A stretch of 64,000 nt of DNA from Septoria linicola (GCA_024114885.1 CP099428.1:1488001-1552000); one strand, 5' to 3'; shown: positions 32,115 through 44,390, counted from the first letter of the stretch. The notes: generated by a model from the sequence alone, not told the origin. A program made the numbers and translations.

Positions 32115-32687
32115 ATGGCTGCTCGCATAGTCACCGTTGAGCCCACAATCGTCAGCCGAGCCACCTCGCGATCGTCCAGCCGCCCATCGAGACGCGGAGC
32201 TGATCTGATCGACCGATTGAATGCTCTGGAGAACGAGAAGCGGTCGCGACGGCATTCGCATGCTGGATCCCTCGTTCTCGCACGACCTGGCGCCGACCGA
32301 TCAGTGCAAGACATCAACGACGAAATTCGCGCTCTCGAGGCAGAAAAGCAAGCCTATCGATACGAGAACCGAGCTAGCGAAGAGCGAGATCTGGCATATC
32401 GATACCGAGAGCGAGCATCGAGCGAGGCGCCCCGCTCAAGGTATGGCAGCGAACGAGATTTGATCATCGAAGAAGAGTACCGTCGTCATCGGCCGGAGCA
32501 GGACTATATCTATGAAGAGTCCCGCCGCACACGAAGCAGACCTCCGGCTGAGCTGGTCTTGTACGACCGTGAGAAATACGGACCACGAGAAGTTGTGTAT
32601 GAACGCGCAAAGAGCCCGCCTCGAAACGTTGTGAGGGTACAGAAGGATCGGAAAGGAAGGATGACCCTTGTCAGGAGCACCCACTGA
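32115..32687 (+). CDS. Highly charged hypothetical protein with short coiled-coil repeats
   Basis: Single-exon protein of 190 aa from the ATG at 32115. It is dominated by Arg, Glu, Ser and Tyr. Two short heptad-like stretches ('LIDRLNALENEKRSRR' and 'INDEIRALEAEKQAYRYE') suggest coiled coil, followed by 'RASEERDLAYRYRERASSE' and Tyr/Arg/Glu runs. It ends with 'VVRVQKDRKGRMTLVRSTH', a tail that looks conserved-like. It resembles a class of fungal low-complexity proteins of unknown role. No signal peptide, membrane segment or catalytic motif. Mostly disordered by eye, so function is not inferable. Codon usage and composition match the neighbouring genes. Confidence 0.65.
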   Translation: MAARIVTVEPTIVSRATSRSSSRPSRRGADLIDRLNALENEKRSRRHSHAGSLVLARPGADRSVQDINDEIRALEAEKQAYRYENRASEERDLAYRYRERASSEAPRSRYGSERDLIIEEEYRRHRPEQDYIYEESRRTRSRPPAELVLYDREKYGPREVVYERAKSPPRNVVRVQKDRKGRMTLVRSTH

Positions 32688-33880
32688 GTGAACCAAATGC
32701 GATGTGAATGATTCATGAACATATCCCGAGCTCAGGGCTTGTCGAGCAACAACTATCAGCAGTTTGGATGATGCCCACGAATGGCATTATTACTGAATGC
32801 AAGGCACACCCCTCTACCTTGTTGATCCAGAGACACCGGGATCAAGTATCCATGTGTGTTGGATCGCCGATGCGCCGCGGGAACACATCACAACGCAACA
32901 TACGAAGCCTTACACGAGCTACGGAGTCGCAGACTTCAATGCAGCTCCATCGCACATTGTGATGGTCGTCGCAGCCACATCAGCACTGTAGGACATTGAC
33001 AGTGGCCGCGTCAATCGCAGCACAAGCAGAGAAGCGCATTGGATCGGCGTCATCTCTCTTCGCATCGTCCGGAATCTGTCCGCAAGCTGCCGCGCCCGTA
33101 CGATAAACGGCGATACCTTATATGCGAGCTTCAGATGTGTCTTACCAGCTCACGGGGCTGCGTCGGGTCACAGCCAGGCCATTTGTTTCTCCCAGTCGCC
33201 GCACTTTAGCGCGACTGTCCTAACGAGGTTAAGCCAGCGCCGAAGCTACGAACTAGCTCAGAATAGCAATTACCATTCTGACCAGAGCAGAATATCACCG
33301 ACCTTGAATTTTTCGCTGTTGTCCCTCTTTTCATGTTCAGCAGTCTACAGCGCGACGACATGCAATCCACTCACCCAAAAGGTTCACTGCAGAAGATCAT
33401 CACGTTGCACGACCTTGATGCATTGCGATGTCGTAGCGATGTGGCTCGATACGAGCTTATGACAGGCTGTCCATGGTGACTTCCCTTGCAGGAATATCAA
33501 AGAGGCCACTTTACAGGGTAGATGGTGACCAGGTCTCCTGACCTGACCGCCAAAGCATCTTTCATGCAAAAGCCGCAGCACTTGGCGCTGCTCGTTACTT
33601 GCTTTACCACACTCAGCATGAGACTGCGGGACGTGCTAGCGCATCACAAACACATCTTGCCTATGCTCAATGAGATCATCCTCGTACTCGACTCTTACCA
33701 AAAATACATGAATCAGCAGGCCTCCGGCAGACTGACCCAGCTAGGATCTGCTGGCTGTTCAACCAGGTAGGTATATATCCATTTCATTCACGCACCCAGC
33801 ACAAAGAAAAGAACAGCAACTCATAATCGACTATCGATCCTACTGTATCACCAAACTCATCCACCACTACCACCATCAAT
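32688..33880. other. Intergenic, upstream of phiA-like gene
   Basis: About 1.2 kb. Short ORFs only. The right end carries a TATA box and a pyrimidine/A-rich leader for the downstream gene. Confidence 0.5.
33772..33777 (+). promoter_or_regulatory. TATA box of the phiA-like gene
   Basis: TATATA, 104 bp before the ATG at 33881, followed by a CA-rich leader typical of highly expressed fungal secreted-protein genes. Confidence 0.5.
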
Positions 33881-34462
33881 ATGCAGTACCCAACCCTCGC
33901 CCTCCTCGGCATGGCCAGCACAGCCCTCGCCCTGCCTCAAGTCGGCGTCTCAGGAGCACCAAAATTCGGCGACGCCTTCGGCCTCGAAGCCTCCGCCGAC
34001 AGCATCTCCCAACTCTACAACCAAGTCACAGCCACGCGCGGCCGCATCTACGTCGGCGGCGAACAAAGCCCCGTCTGCGAGCTCGGCACACGCGCCGACT
34101 TTGCAACTTTCGTCTGGTACTCCGATAAAACCGTCTACCTCTACAAAACCGACAACCCTCCACAACAACTCTGGGTCGACGCCTCGGGGATGGGCCAGGG
34201 TATTTCTGGTTACGAGACTGTGGGCCAGAACACTAAGCCTAGGAACGCAGGAACAGAGGGCTTCGAGGTCGATGAGGCGGGTGTCTTGACTTTCCAGGGT
34301 GCGAGCCCGAAGGCTTGTCCTGTTGAGGCGGGCATCTGGTCGATTTGGTTTTCGGGAAGCGATACGCCTGGTAATCAGGATGGCTGCGTGCCGATGACGC
34401 TGACGGCGTACAAGACTCCTCATCGTGTTGCTTGCACTTACAGCGATCCAGTGAATGTTTAG
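33881..34462 (+). CDS. phiA: PhiA-like secreted cell wall protein
   Basis: Single-exon secreted protein of 193 aa. The signal peptide spans about residues 1-18 (ending A-L-A before L-P-Q-V). The mature part carries features I associate with the phiA family of conidial/phialide wall proteins: a beta-rich body ('YLYKTDNPPQQLWVD'), the marker 'SGMGQG' near residue 104, 'KACPVEAGIWSIWFSG', and a C-terminal 'PGNQDGCVPM..' segment with cysteines pairing toward the last Cys ('VACTYSDP'). By family knowledge phiA is needed for phialide and conidium development, and related proteins are abundant secreted allergens or antigens. Codons are strongly C-ending in the first half, consistent with high expression. 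Assignment is from remembered motifs, so medium-high. Confidence 0.68.
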   Translation: MQYPTLALLGMASTALALPQVGVSGAPKFGDAFGLEASADSISQLYNQVTATRGRIYVGGEQSPVCELGTRADFATFVWYSDKTVYLYKTDNPPQQLWVDASGMGQGISGYETVGQNTKPRNAGTEGFEVDEAGVLTFQGASPKACPVEAGIWSIWFSGSDTPGNQDGCVPMTLTAYKTPHRVACTYSDPVNV

Positions 34463-35138
34463 AGAAAATAAGGGATTTGAGACGTGCATCACGAAGAGAG
34501 CAAAAGCGAATCATATGTAGCATCATTTCTAAAGTATCAAGCGGCAGAATACATGCCTGTCCATACGTACTTGAACATTTGGTCAACAGTGTATTGCGGC
34601 ATCGGTATACTTGCCTCTTCCTCATGGTCAGTCGTTCGCACACGAATCTCATTTCTTTTGACCATTCCAAGCAAATTGCAGACTGCTGCCGCGGAGCGAC
34701 ATGAGAACATTCTGCCGAAGCTGCAAGGAGCTGAGAGCATTTTAAGCGCGTCAACAGACGTGGGATAGCAATCAGGCTTTACGATCCTGCATCCCACAGA
34801 ATCGGGCAATCCTTTTGCATATGGCGTGCTCACCATGTGCCACATGGCAGAACATGGTCTCGACGATAAGCTCAGTGATCCTACTGTGCATATTCAGACC
34901 TCATGTATTCATCGTCTTCTGTCCGGAGTACATTGAGAGAAAGAGAGATGCGACAAGTTCAGATCGGTTGTGTTTGTACACGTTCTCATTATCAGTATGC
35001 TATGCTGTTCTGGTACACTGATTCGATCTGCCGGTTTCCGTCATCGCTACTACGTTGACTCAAAAAGTTTCTCTTTTCGATTCCCCAAGCTATGCATTCT
35101 GTTCGTACATTTCGAAAATCGACTATATCAGTCAACGT
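34463..35138. other. Convergent intergenic region
   Basis: 676 bp between the tails of the phiA-like and GPI-anchored genes; both 3' UTRs. No gene seen. Confidence 0.5.
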
Positions 35139-36107
35139 CTACAAAGCCCACGCGACAACACCAGCGACAACGGCAGCGAAGCCGCTGAAGGTAGCACCAA
35201 CGGATGCACCACCAGTGTATGGAGTGACGCTTGAAGATGGCGAAGCTGGGCGAGTGCTGCCGGTTGGGTTGGCAGCGCCACCAGTTGGTGCGACAATCGT
35301 GCCGTTGTTGCCGTGAGGAGCGGCACCGCCAGCAGTAGCAGTGGCAGCTGGGTAAGCAGAAGAAGCCAGGAAGCCGTTGCAGAGGCCATTGTTGCAAGTG
35401 TTGAAGGCACACTGGCTGTCTTGAGTACAAGGAGCGTTGAAGTTACCGCAAGCCCTGATAGTGCCTGCGGTGCTTCCGAAGCATTGAGCGCCGGAAGCAC
35501 ACTGAATGGTGTCGGAGCATTGGTCGCCGAGGCGGATGGAGCCCTCTGGTGCGAGGACGGCTGGGACATTTGGTGTGGCGCCTGGGCCGGATGCGGAGGA
35601 CGCCATGCTGGAGGCGGAGGAGGCAGCTGGGTAGGCGGATGATGGCAAGAAGCCGTTGCACAGGCCGTTGTTGCAAGTGTTGAAGGCACACTGGCTGTCC
35701 TGTGTGCACTCGCTGTTGAAGTTACCGCAAGCCCTGATAGTGCCTGCGGTGCTTCCGAAGCATTGCACGCCTGCACCACACTGCTCATCAGCGCCGCATG
35801 GTTGTCCAAGAGCAACGGAGCCGGCTGGTGCTGTGATTTGTGGTGCGCCAGAAGGCTGGACGATGGTGCCGGTCACGATCGAAGCGGTCGCAGAAGATGT
35901 AGCAGCGACCAAGCCAGCAGTGGCGGTAGCGCAGTACTCGCGGATTCTGGCAGCATCTTCACCTGAGCAGGTGGTCAAGTTGCATGAGCAGACGACCTCA
36001 GGTGTGCCAGCAGCGATGCATTTTCTGTAGGTGGCCTGGCAGTCGTCCGAATCCTGGGCGTAGACGGCGCTGACTGCAGCAGCGAGAACAACGATTGAGT
36101 AGCGCAT
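35139..36107 (-). CDS. GPI-anchored cysteine-rich surface protein with internal duplication
   Basis: Single-exon protein of 322 aa from the ATG at 36107. The signal peptide is residues 1-17 (ending V-Y-A before Q-D-S). An N-terminal Cys module ('DDCQATYRKC..CSCNLTTC..C') has a pattern common in GPI-anchored fungal surface proteins. Two near-identical Cys modules follow, sharing 'QCFGSTAGTIRACGNFN', 'CTQDSQCAFNTCNNGLCNGF' and 'SSAYPAA', separated by Ser/Ala-rich linkers. The C-terminus is Ser/Thr/Gly-rich and ends in a hydrophobic tail ('GFAAVVAGVVAWAL'), fitting a GPI-anchor signal. Likely wall or plasma-membrane surface location. A role in adhesion or shielding is only inference. It lies about 0.8 kb from the RIP-mutated block. 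Confidence 0.8.
   Translation of the reverse strand: MRYSIVVLAAAVSAVYAQDSDDCQATYRKCIAAGTPEVVCSCNLTTCSGEDAARIREYCATATAGLVAATSSATASIVTGTIVQPSGAPQITAPAGSVALGQPCGADEQCGAGVQCFGSTAGTIRACGNFNSECTQDSQCAFNTCNNGLCNGFLPSSAYPAASSASSMASSASGPGATPNVPAVLAPEGSIRLGDQCSDTIQCASGAQCFGSTAGTIRACGNFNAPCTQDSQCAFNTCNNGLCNGFLASSAYPAATATAGGAAPHGNNGTIVAPTGGAANPTGSTRPASPSSSVTPYTGGASVGATFSGFAAVVAGVVAWAL
35350..35800 (-). repeat. Tandem duplicated coding module in the GPI-anchored gene
   Basis: The segments at about 35355-35510 and 35640-35795 are close to identical at the DNA level, including synonymous positions. Each encodes one Cys module. The high silent-site identity points to recent duplication or gene conversion. 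Confidence 0.75.
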
Positions 36108-36869
36108 GGTGTTGGATGTCTTTGATTGCTTCTTGAATGTGGGTATGGTGGTGCTGCTGAACGAAAGACTGAAGCTGGTGGTCTATTGCTGTTGCGTTGT
36201 GGACTGTTTGATATAGATGCTAGTGGTGCAGAGATTGATAGTGCACTACAGGCCTTATATTAGAGGTCTCAAACTCAAGTCAGGTCATACCATGTCATCC
36301 TCAAGGATATACGGGGACTAGTCGAGTCGATACGAGGCGCCAGAGGGCCGAGCGAGTCTTGGTGCTCAGGTACCACATCGTAACCCCGTCAACTATTTCT
36401 GGACTTTTTTCCTATTCGCCGCCGAGGAGTCTGCAGATCGTCTCAGACTTCTGCAGAGCTTGGCTGTGATGTAGTACACCAAAAACAGCTCAGATCTAGC
36501 AGAGTTTCTTTCTACACAAGTTTTTATTACGGCGCGCTCGCGGTGGCGTACGGAACGCAGCGGAGCCATGGTGTCTCAGATGCCAGTGTCCGGCCAACGC
36601 ATTTGATTACAACCCAGAACAGATGCATCGCTGTCTTGAGGTCTTGGTCGATGAAGTGTTCAACAACACATACCGGAGCATCAGGTCACCAATGCAGTGC
36701 AGGCAGGAGGCTGGAAGCAAGCAATAGATGGAATGTGAACGGGCGGTAGGTTCTACAGAAATAGAAGGCTTCCCTACATGACGAGGCTTACCACGTGACG
36801 AGGGAATTCTAGCATTGTATTTATTTTACAAAGCGTTATATAACTCAATAACTAGTAGACTAATTAACA
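36108..36869. other. Promoter side of the GPI gene up to the RIP boundary
   Basis: Contains the promoter of the minus-strand GPI gene. CpA/TpG become rare after about 36835 and vanish after about 36870. No gene supported. Confidence 0.5.
36211..36216 (-). promoter_or_regulatory. TATA-like box of the GPI-anchored gene
   Basis: CTATAT on the minus strand, 104 bp before the ATG at 36107, the same spacing as the TATA box of the neighbouring phiA-like gene. Confidence 0.4.
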
Positions 36870-37739
36870 CGCTCTTAACTACGTTATCTACGCTATATAT
36901 CTAGCTTACTCTAGTTAACTTTAAGTATAATAATATAGCTTAGTTTACGTATTATTTATTACTTTATTATAGATAGCTATTTCTTCTTAGTACTAGCTTT
37001 CTTTATTTCTAAACCTACTAAATTAAGTACCTATAGTTTCTTATATAGAGTTACTTATTTATAACGTCTTATAGGCCTTATAGAAGCCTATAACTTAAGG
37101 TTAAGTTACTAGTTAGTTAGTTTAATCTATTTATTAAACTTTTTCTAAATCTATAGTTTCTAAGTATTTACTTTCTTCTTCTTCTTCTTCTAAATACGTT
37201 CTAAGGCTCTCTATTCCTTTATAATATAAGCCTATATAGTCTTTAATTATTACTATTACTTCTTAGTAGCCTTATCTTTACTCTCTTACTTCTTAGTAGC
37301 TTCTCTTTAAGTCTATAGGTTATATATATAATTAATCCTACTAGAGCTCTAAAAGATACTTCCTTATTAGCTATTAGCTCTTACTTCTTCTATAAGAGTC
37401 TTACTATATTATCTTTTCTTCTTCTTATTATTTAGAGCTTATTAGAAGCTAGTATTCTTAGTCTTAAGAATAGTATTCTTAGTAATAAGCTTATAAACTT
37501 AAAGTTTAAGCTTATTTACTATTTCTAAGTTCTTAGTAAAGATAGCTTAGTTAATTATAGCCTAACCTTTTCTATAGTCTAGCCTAGAGCTAGAGGAGCT
37601 ACTACTACTCTCTAGCTATAATATTAGGCTTACTAGGTTACCTAGCCTAGCCTATCTTAAATTAAGTATACTCTAAAGAACTACTATAGAATTAAGTAGA
37701 TTTAGGCCTATAGCCTAGAAGCCTAATAAGACGTTCTTT
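36870..37739. repeat. Unidentified RIP-saturated, CpG-poor repeat remnant
   Basis: Almost no CpA/TpG and very few CpG. In the minus direction there are Lys/Glu/Arg-rich stretches, but I cannot name a family. Gypsy element A starts at 37740, so this is the DNA it entered. Confidence 0.5.
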
Positions 37740-37910
37740 TATAAGAGCTAGATAAGGTTAAAGGTTAGACCTACCTTAGGCTCGTAGGCTTAGCGTATAG
37801 TATAATTATAGTATACGTATATATCTAAAAGGAGGTAAGAATTAGTCTTATAATATCCTAATAGTCTTATTAGAAGAGCGCTCTATATATTACTATATAT
37901 CTTTTTTATA
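37740..37910 (+). repeat. 5' LTR of gypsy element A
   Basis: 171 bp, matching 44220-44390 and, inverted, 45441-45612 and 51977-52148. Ends TATAAGAG..CTTTTATA. Confidence 0.85.
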
Positions 37911-40900
37911 ATTCTAATTCTTCTTTTTTTAAGAGTAGTAATCTATAGAGGCCTATAGCTCCTCGACGTAACGTAGGTATAGCGCTACTAGAGCTCGTAA
38001 TAGGCGAAGTAGACGATTAAGGTAATTCTATAGTAGTTAATAAGATTAAAGAGTAGGAGTCTACTAGTATAACTAAAGACGGTACGTATATAGAGCGTAT
38101 ATAGCTTAAAGCTAAGAACTAGGAACTATATCGTTACTTAGAGATACGCGCTCTATAACGAGAGAATAATTAGCTCCTTATAGAGTTAGAATCTCTATCC
38201 TTAGATACTCCTAGTACTCTTAATATTAGCGATCTTAAAGACGACGCTACTACTAGTATTATAGGTAGTATACTTTACGATAGCGTATCGTATACGCGAT
38301 ATAAAGGTTCTAAAGTTAGAGAACCTTATATCTTCTAAAGCGAGATAGTTTAAGAGGCGAGAGAGTTTATTCGTAGCCTTAAAGTAATCTTTCTTAATAG
38401 TCTATAAGAGTTTATTATAGAGGATTTAAAGGTCCTATATAGTATTATATAGCTCGTAAGCGAGGCGTAAGAGACCTAGTATAACGAATACTCTAAAGTA
38501 ATACCTCTAGACTATACTTAGACTAAGTTTAAGCGCTTTATCTATAACGTTATTAGAGATTAGGCGAATCGTACGATCCTCGTAATAGTCGAGTATAAGA
38601 AGGCCTAATAGGGTAAGAGCTAAGAGGTACGCTAATTCGCTATAGAACTAGGCTACTTAGAGTCTTAACTAGGCGACTATAGCGAAGCGTAGCTAGTATA
38701 CTAGCTTCTTATAAAGTTAAAGCTAGCGCTTCGATAAGAGATTATTAAGAATTATACTATACCTAGTAAGCGCGCTAATTTAGTTACGTTAGTAAGGCGC
38801 CTAGAGTAAGCAAATAGAGTAATTCCTATATAGTATAACTAGAGTAGAAGCTAGAGTAATAAGAACTATAAGCGTAATACGTACTTAAAACGTAAGCGCG
38901 TAGAGAGTAACGCTCCTACGTATAAGTAAGACGATAGTCTAGAAGGGAATAGTACGCGTCGCTCTAGCGACAAAGGTTCTACTCGCTCTATTATAGGCTA
39001 TAAGTATTTAGAATACTATAGCTATAAATAGAAGAGGTATATTAGTACTAATCCTATCTACTCTAACTAAAATACTCGAGACGATAGTAAGAAGCCGTTA
39101 GTATATAAGGTTACTATAGAGACGCTAAAAAAAGAGAAGGTATTAGAGAAGGACTATAATCTCTAGATACTAAACTTAGTAGCGATATATACCTCCTTAT
39201 ATAAGTCGTATATACGACTTATCTAGAGAGCGTAGTCGAGGCGTAGGATAGGCTTATACTAGCCTAATTCCTTCTTAATAATACTACTAATATTAACGTA
39301 GTATTAAGATCCTTTATCTTATAATATAGTATTATAGTTCGAACTAATACTACCTTATCTCTAGCTATCTTATTTACTAAGGAATTAGGGTATTATTATA
39401 GTATATACTATATACGCGTATAGCTCGTAGACTCTATAGGAGTAGAGTATATAGTAGATATAATCTTTTATACCTACGATATACTAACCTCTAATATAAT
39501 CTTAGGTCGGCTATAAAGGCGTACTTATCGTATACGAGTCGATAGCGGCTTAGATAAGTAGACCTATAACGATATTTTTAAAAACGTTAAGGTTAGAGAA
39601 GCCTATAAGTTTCTTAAGGACTTGAAGTATATACTAACTATATATATAGTAGTAATAAGTAAGATAGGTAGAGAGGTTAACTCTCTTCCTTCTAAGTTCT
39701 AATAGTTCTCTAATATTCTAAACTCGATAGAAGAGATAAGGAGTAAGCTAGTAGATAGCGTAGAGTATACGATTAAGCTACGTCTAGGTACCGTTCTACT
39801 CTTTAGGCTACTATATTACTAGTTAGGTAAGGAGCTAGAGGAATTAAAGAAGTACTTTACTATAGGCCTTAAGTACGATTAGATCGAGTATAGCGTTAGT
39901 AAGGTAGATACGCCTATCCTATTTATACTAAAGAAAGATAGTAAACTAAGGCTATATATCGACTATCGAGAGTTAAACGAAATTACTATTAAGAATAGAT
40001 ACCTACTTTCTCTAATTAGCGAAACCCTAGATAGGCTTATAGAAGCTATATAGTTTACGACCCTAGACCTTATAGATATATACTATCGGATTCGTATTAA
40101 GCCTAGCGACTACTAGAAGACTACGTTCTATACGCGCTATAGCTACTTCTAGTATAAGATAATACTATTTAGCCTAACTAACGCTCTAGCTATATTCTAG
40201 GCGTATATTAACTATACTCTAGTAGGTTTAGTCGACACGTACTACGTAGTATATCTTAATAATATTCTTATCTATAGTAAGAGCTACGTAGACTACGTAC
40301 GCGACGTATACGACGTACTTATACGTCTCTAGAAGTTTAGGCTCTATACTTAAAGAGCGAAGTATAAATTCTAGTAGAAGGAAGTCGATTTCCTAGGCTT
40401 TATAGTAACTACTAGAAAGGTTACGATAGATCTACGTAGAATAGATATAATCGTAGCGTAGCTAACGCCTATAACGCTCGTAGAGGTTTAATCCTTTCTT
40501 AGGTTTACTAACTTCTACTAGCGTTTTATTTTTAAATACTCTAGAGTAGTATCTCTACTTATAGTATTATCTAAGAGCGCCGTAGTAGGTAAGAAGCTAG
40601 GCCTACTTAAGTAGACTATATAAGAGGAGTAGGCGTTTACTAAATTAAAAAAGCGTTTTTCTATAGTACTACTACTAAGGTACTTTAACTCTACGCTTAG
40701 GTTATAGGTCGAGAGCGACGCCTCTAATTACATAATTACTATAATCCTTAGCTAACTCTTTAGGTCTAAATAGTACTCTATTATATTTATATCTAGGAAG
40801 ATAATTACTATAGAGTATAATTATAAAGTATATAATAAGGAGCTTCTTATAGTAGTTAAGACTTTTAAAATATAGAGGCCGTACCTCGAAAGCGCTCTAT

Positions 40901-43900
40901 ATACGATCGACGTACTAGTCGACTATACTAACCTTTATAGGTTTATAGGCGTAAAGAAGTTAACTAGTAGGTAAGCCTATTAGGTTATATTCCTAGCTCT
41001 ATTTAACTTCGTTATAATATACTAGGTAGGTAAGCGAAACCTAGCCGACGCGCTATTAAGGCGTAGCGATTATACTAAGGAGGTAGTAGAGATAACTAAC
41101 CTACTACCTACTCTATAGACTAAGTTATAGCTATAGGATAATCGGAGTACGAGGGACGTAGGTAGACCGCTCGTAGCTCGTATCTATACGACTTATAAAG
41201 AATAGTATTCTTCGATAGAGAGAAGTACTAACTCTAACCTATAGTAGTAGTTTTTAACGCCTATACGAGTAGTAGGTATAATTACTAAGAGCGAAGAGCT
41301 ATATATAAATATCTTAGACTTAATCCTTAGATATACTCGCGCGCTAGTATAGGCTAAGCTAAGTATAAGCGTAGTATACTCGTAAGCGATAAGTAATAGT
41401 AGCTAATTCGAGTAATATACTATAAGAGAGGGAAATCTCTAGATAGACGATTCGCTATATATATCTAAGAACTATACCTTATAGACGTAGGTAATTCGTA
41501 TATATTATAATAATACTCTTATAAGCTACTTTAGTAAAAATAAGACTATCTCGCTAGTACGAAGGAAGTACTAGTAGCTAGAGATAACTAAGGATATTAT
41601 ATAATACGTAGAATCCTATAGGAGTTACTAGAAAGTAAAGGCGCGTCGCTATCGACTATATAGTAAGCTAACTACGCTACCTATACTAGATCGTCTATTC
41701 TAAGAATTAACTTAAGATTTTATTATAGACCTTCTACTAAGTAAGCGAGAAGTATACGTATATAATATAATTCTAGTTATTATCGACTAATATATAAAGA
41801 TAGTTATCTTTGTCCTAACTATAAAGAGGTATACTAGTAGTAATCTTATAAGAGTCTTAATATTAGAAGTAATTAGGTATTATAGTATACTTATAAGTAT
41901 TATTAGCGATAGAGAGTCTATATTTACGAGTTAGTTCTAGTCTAACTTCTACTACGAGGCGTATATAAAGCGTAAGCTAAGTATAGTATTCTATTTATAA
42001 ATAGATAGGTAAACTAAAAGAGCGAATTAGACACTTAAGACTTACCTACGCGTCTACTACGTAGAGTAATAAGATAACTAGGTAGATCTATTAGTATAAG
42101 CCGAGTTCGTATATAATAATAGTATATATACGATACTAAAGGTATTACTATTTATAGCGCTATATAGTTTTAATCTAGAGCTAGTAACGAGTAGGCGAGA
42201 AGCTTAGAGCGCGCTTTCTAAAAAGGAGGTACTAGCTACTAAGGAAGCTATAGAAAGATTAAAGAAGAACTATAAGACGCTAAGTAAACGCTAGCGAGAA
42301 GTAAGTAAGGCGTAGGCTAGATACTTTAATAATAGGTATTAGGCTAAGGAATATAAAGTCGGTAATATAGTCTTACTATCGATAAAGAACCTATAATTAA
42401 AGGTTTCTTCGAAGAAGTTAGTAGATAAGTTTACTAGGCCTTTTAAGATAATTAACGTAGTAGGGAAGTAGGCGTCCTACTTAGCTCTACTACTAGACGC
42501 TCTTATCTATAACGTATTTTATATATTACTTCTAGAACCTTAGAAGAGTAGCGAGACGTAGGTAGAGAGTATACTACTTATAGACTACTAGAGTAAATAG
42601 AAAGTTAAGAAGATCCTTAGAACTCGAGTAAGGAAGAGCGTACGCTAGTACTTAATCTACTAGTAGAGCTAGCCTAAAGAGTACGACTAGTAGGAACCTA
42701 AAGAATATATTAGTAGCTATATAGTACTTAATATATTCGAAGCGTAGCACGTAAGTAGGTATATAGTAAGATAAAAGCGCTAAGGTACTAATATAGCGAT
42801 ACTAAGTACTAAGCGCTAAACCTATATATAGGAGTAAACTTTAAATTTAAGAAAGTAAGAAAATTACTAAGGTATTTAAGATATATCGAAGCGTGAACTT
42901 TATTATTTATATACGCCTACTAAGTAGGTCGTATAGTATCTATAAGTACGAAGTAAGAATCTAACTATAGCCTATATAGGCGCGAGTATAGTATAAGAGG
43001 CGTAGGTAGGAAGCGAGCGAAACGCTTATATATCGTCTATAGAGAGCGCGTCGTTATTAGCATTTCTACTACTATCGACGCTCTCTACGTTCTCGTCCTC
43101 CTTCTCGTCTACCTCCTTATTAGATACTATGTTTTTAGAGAGGTTACTCTCCTTCTAGTTACTACTCTTAAGATAAGCTACCTCTATAGTAGCGTCTAGG
43201 GCGTCGCTAGAGGTGCCTACTATATAGTTAGTCTATAAGAAGTATTAGTATTATAGAAGGATCGTATAGGAAAAGTAGGTATATTTTATACTATAGCTTA
43301 AATATAGCTACTATAAAGTTAGACTAGTGCTAGGTCTCTACTAGAGCCGCGATAGATATTATACTAGTCGCCTACGAGATAAGCGCGCTCGTCTTATATA
43401 GCGTATCCTAGCTACTAATAGCTTTACCCTTATTACTAGTAAAGATCTTCTTAGAGATCTTAATAGAGGTATAGAGATTCTTTAGGCGACGCTTAGCCTA
43501 CTTTTTATATACGCCCTCTAGGAGGGTCTCTAGCTACTAGTAGTAGTATAGTACGTAGCGCGCCTACCGCTTTAGGTTACTATTAGTAATCTGCTTATAG
43601 AAGTAGTATTAGCGCTTATAGCGCTAATACTTAATCTTCTAACTAGGCTTTATAACCCTATTATACGTAGGTTCGTTATCTATACGTAGTCTATTAGTAG
43701 GCGAAGCGTAGTTAAGAAGCGCTCGAAGAGCTATACCTTTATAGCTATACTTAATATAGTAGAGGTAGATACCTATATCTCCTCGTCCTCTAATATTATC
43801 TATAGTACGAGGTAGGTAGTTTAGGGCTACGACTCTAGTACGTTTTAGTAGTATTATACTTACGTTAATAGTATAGTTATCGTATAGAGAGACTAGCTTT

Positions 43901-44219
43901 ACTTAAATATAGAAAATATTATATATAGAGAGAAAGTCTAAGAGAGAGTTAGAAGAGCTTTTAAGAACACGCTCGAGCTACGAATCGTAGTTACTATAGT
44001 AAGGAATATATTACTACGTAAACGTAATACGTATAGTAACTCTTTACTTTATAGCGTAGATTTATATAATATACTAAAGGTTCGTAGATATAACGCGTTA
44101 GAGACGCGATAGGCGTAGAATATATAAAGTATATTATAAAGACTAAATAGGAAGCCTAGAATATAACCTATAAAGTAAGAGTGTCGCTAAGGGTAGCTCT
44201 CTTAGAGAGAGGAGATAGT

Positions 44220-44390
44220 TATAAGAGCTAGGTAAGGTTAAAAGTTAGACTCGCCTTAGGCTTATAGGCTTAGCGTATAGTATAATTATAGTATACGTAT
44301 ATATCTAAAAGGAGGTAAGAATTAGTCTTACGATATCCTAATAGTCTTATTAGAAGAGCGCTCTATATATTACTATATATCTCTTTTATA
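44220..44390 (+). repeat. LTR shared by gypsy A (3' end) and partial copy A'
   Basis: 171 bp, differing from 37740-37910 mostly by C/T and G/A changes. Internal sequence lies on both sides. Confidence 0.85.

Larger units (their letters stand above)
37740..44390 (+). mobile_element. Ty3/gypsy retrotransposon A, RIP-mutated, complete ends
   Basis: Full-length element of about 6.65 kb. Two 171-bp LTRs (37740-37910, 44220-44390) begin TATAAGAG and end CTTTTATA, i.e. TG..CA ends after RIP. Internal order on + is gag (about 38030-39100), protease region (about 39300), RT (about 39890-40430: 'DYRELNE', 'TLDLID.YYRIRI', 'YLNNILIYS' in place of YLDDILIYS), RNase H (about 40680-41050), integrase (about 41690-42300) and a tail at about 42400-42700. 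RT before integrase is diagnostic of gypsy. Between pol and the 3' LTR lies about 1.3 kb with an antisense reading frame. Stops are TAG/TAA at RIP-type positions, and ATG codons are essentially absent. No target duplication is recognisable because a second partial copy follows the 3' LTR. Confidence 0.88.
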
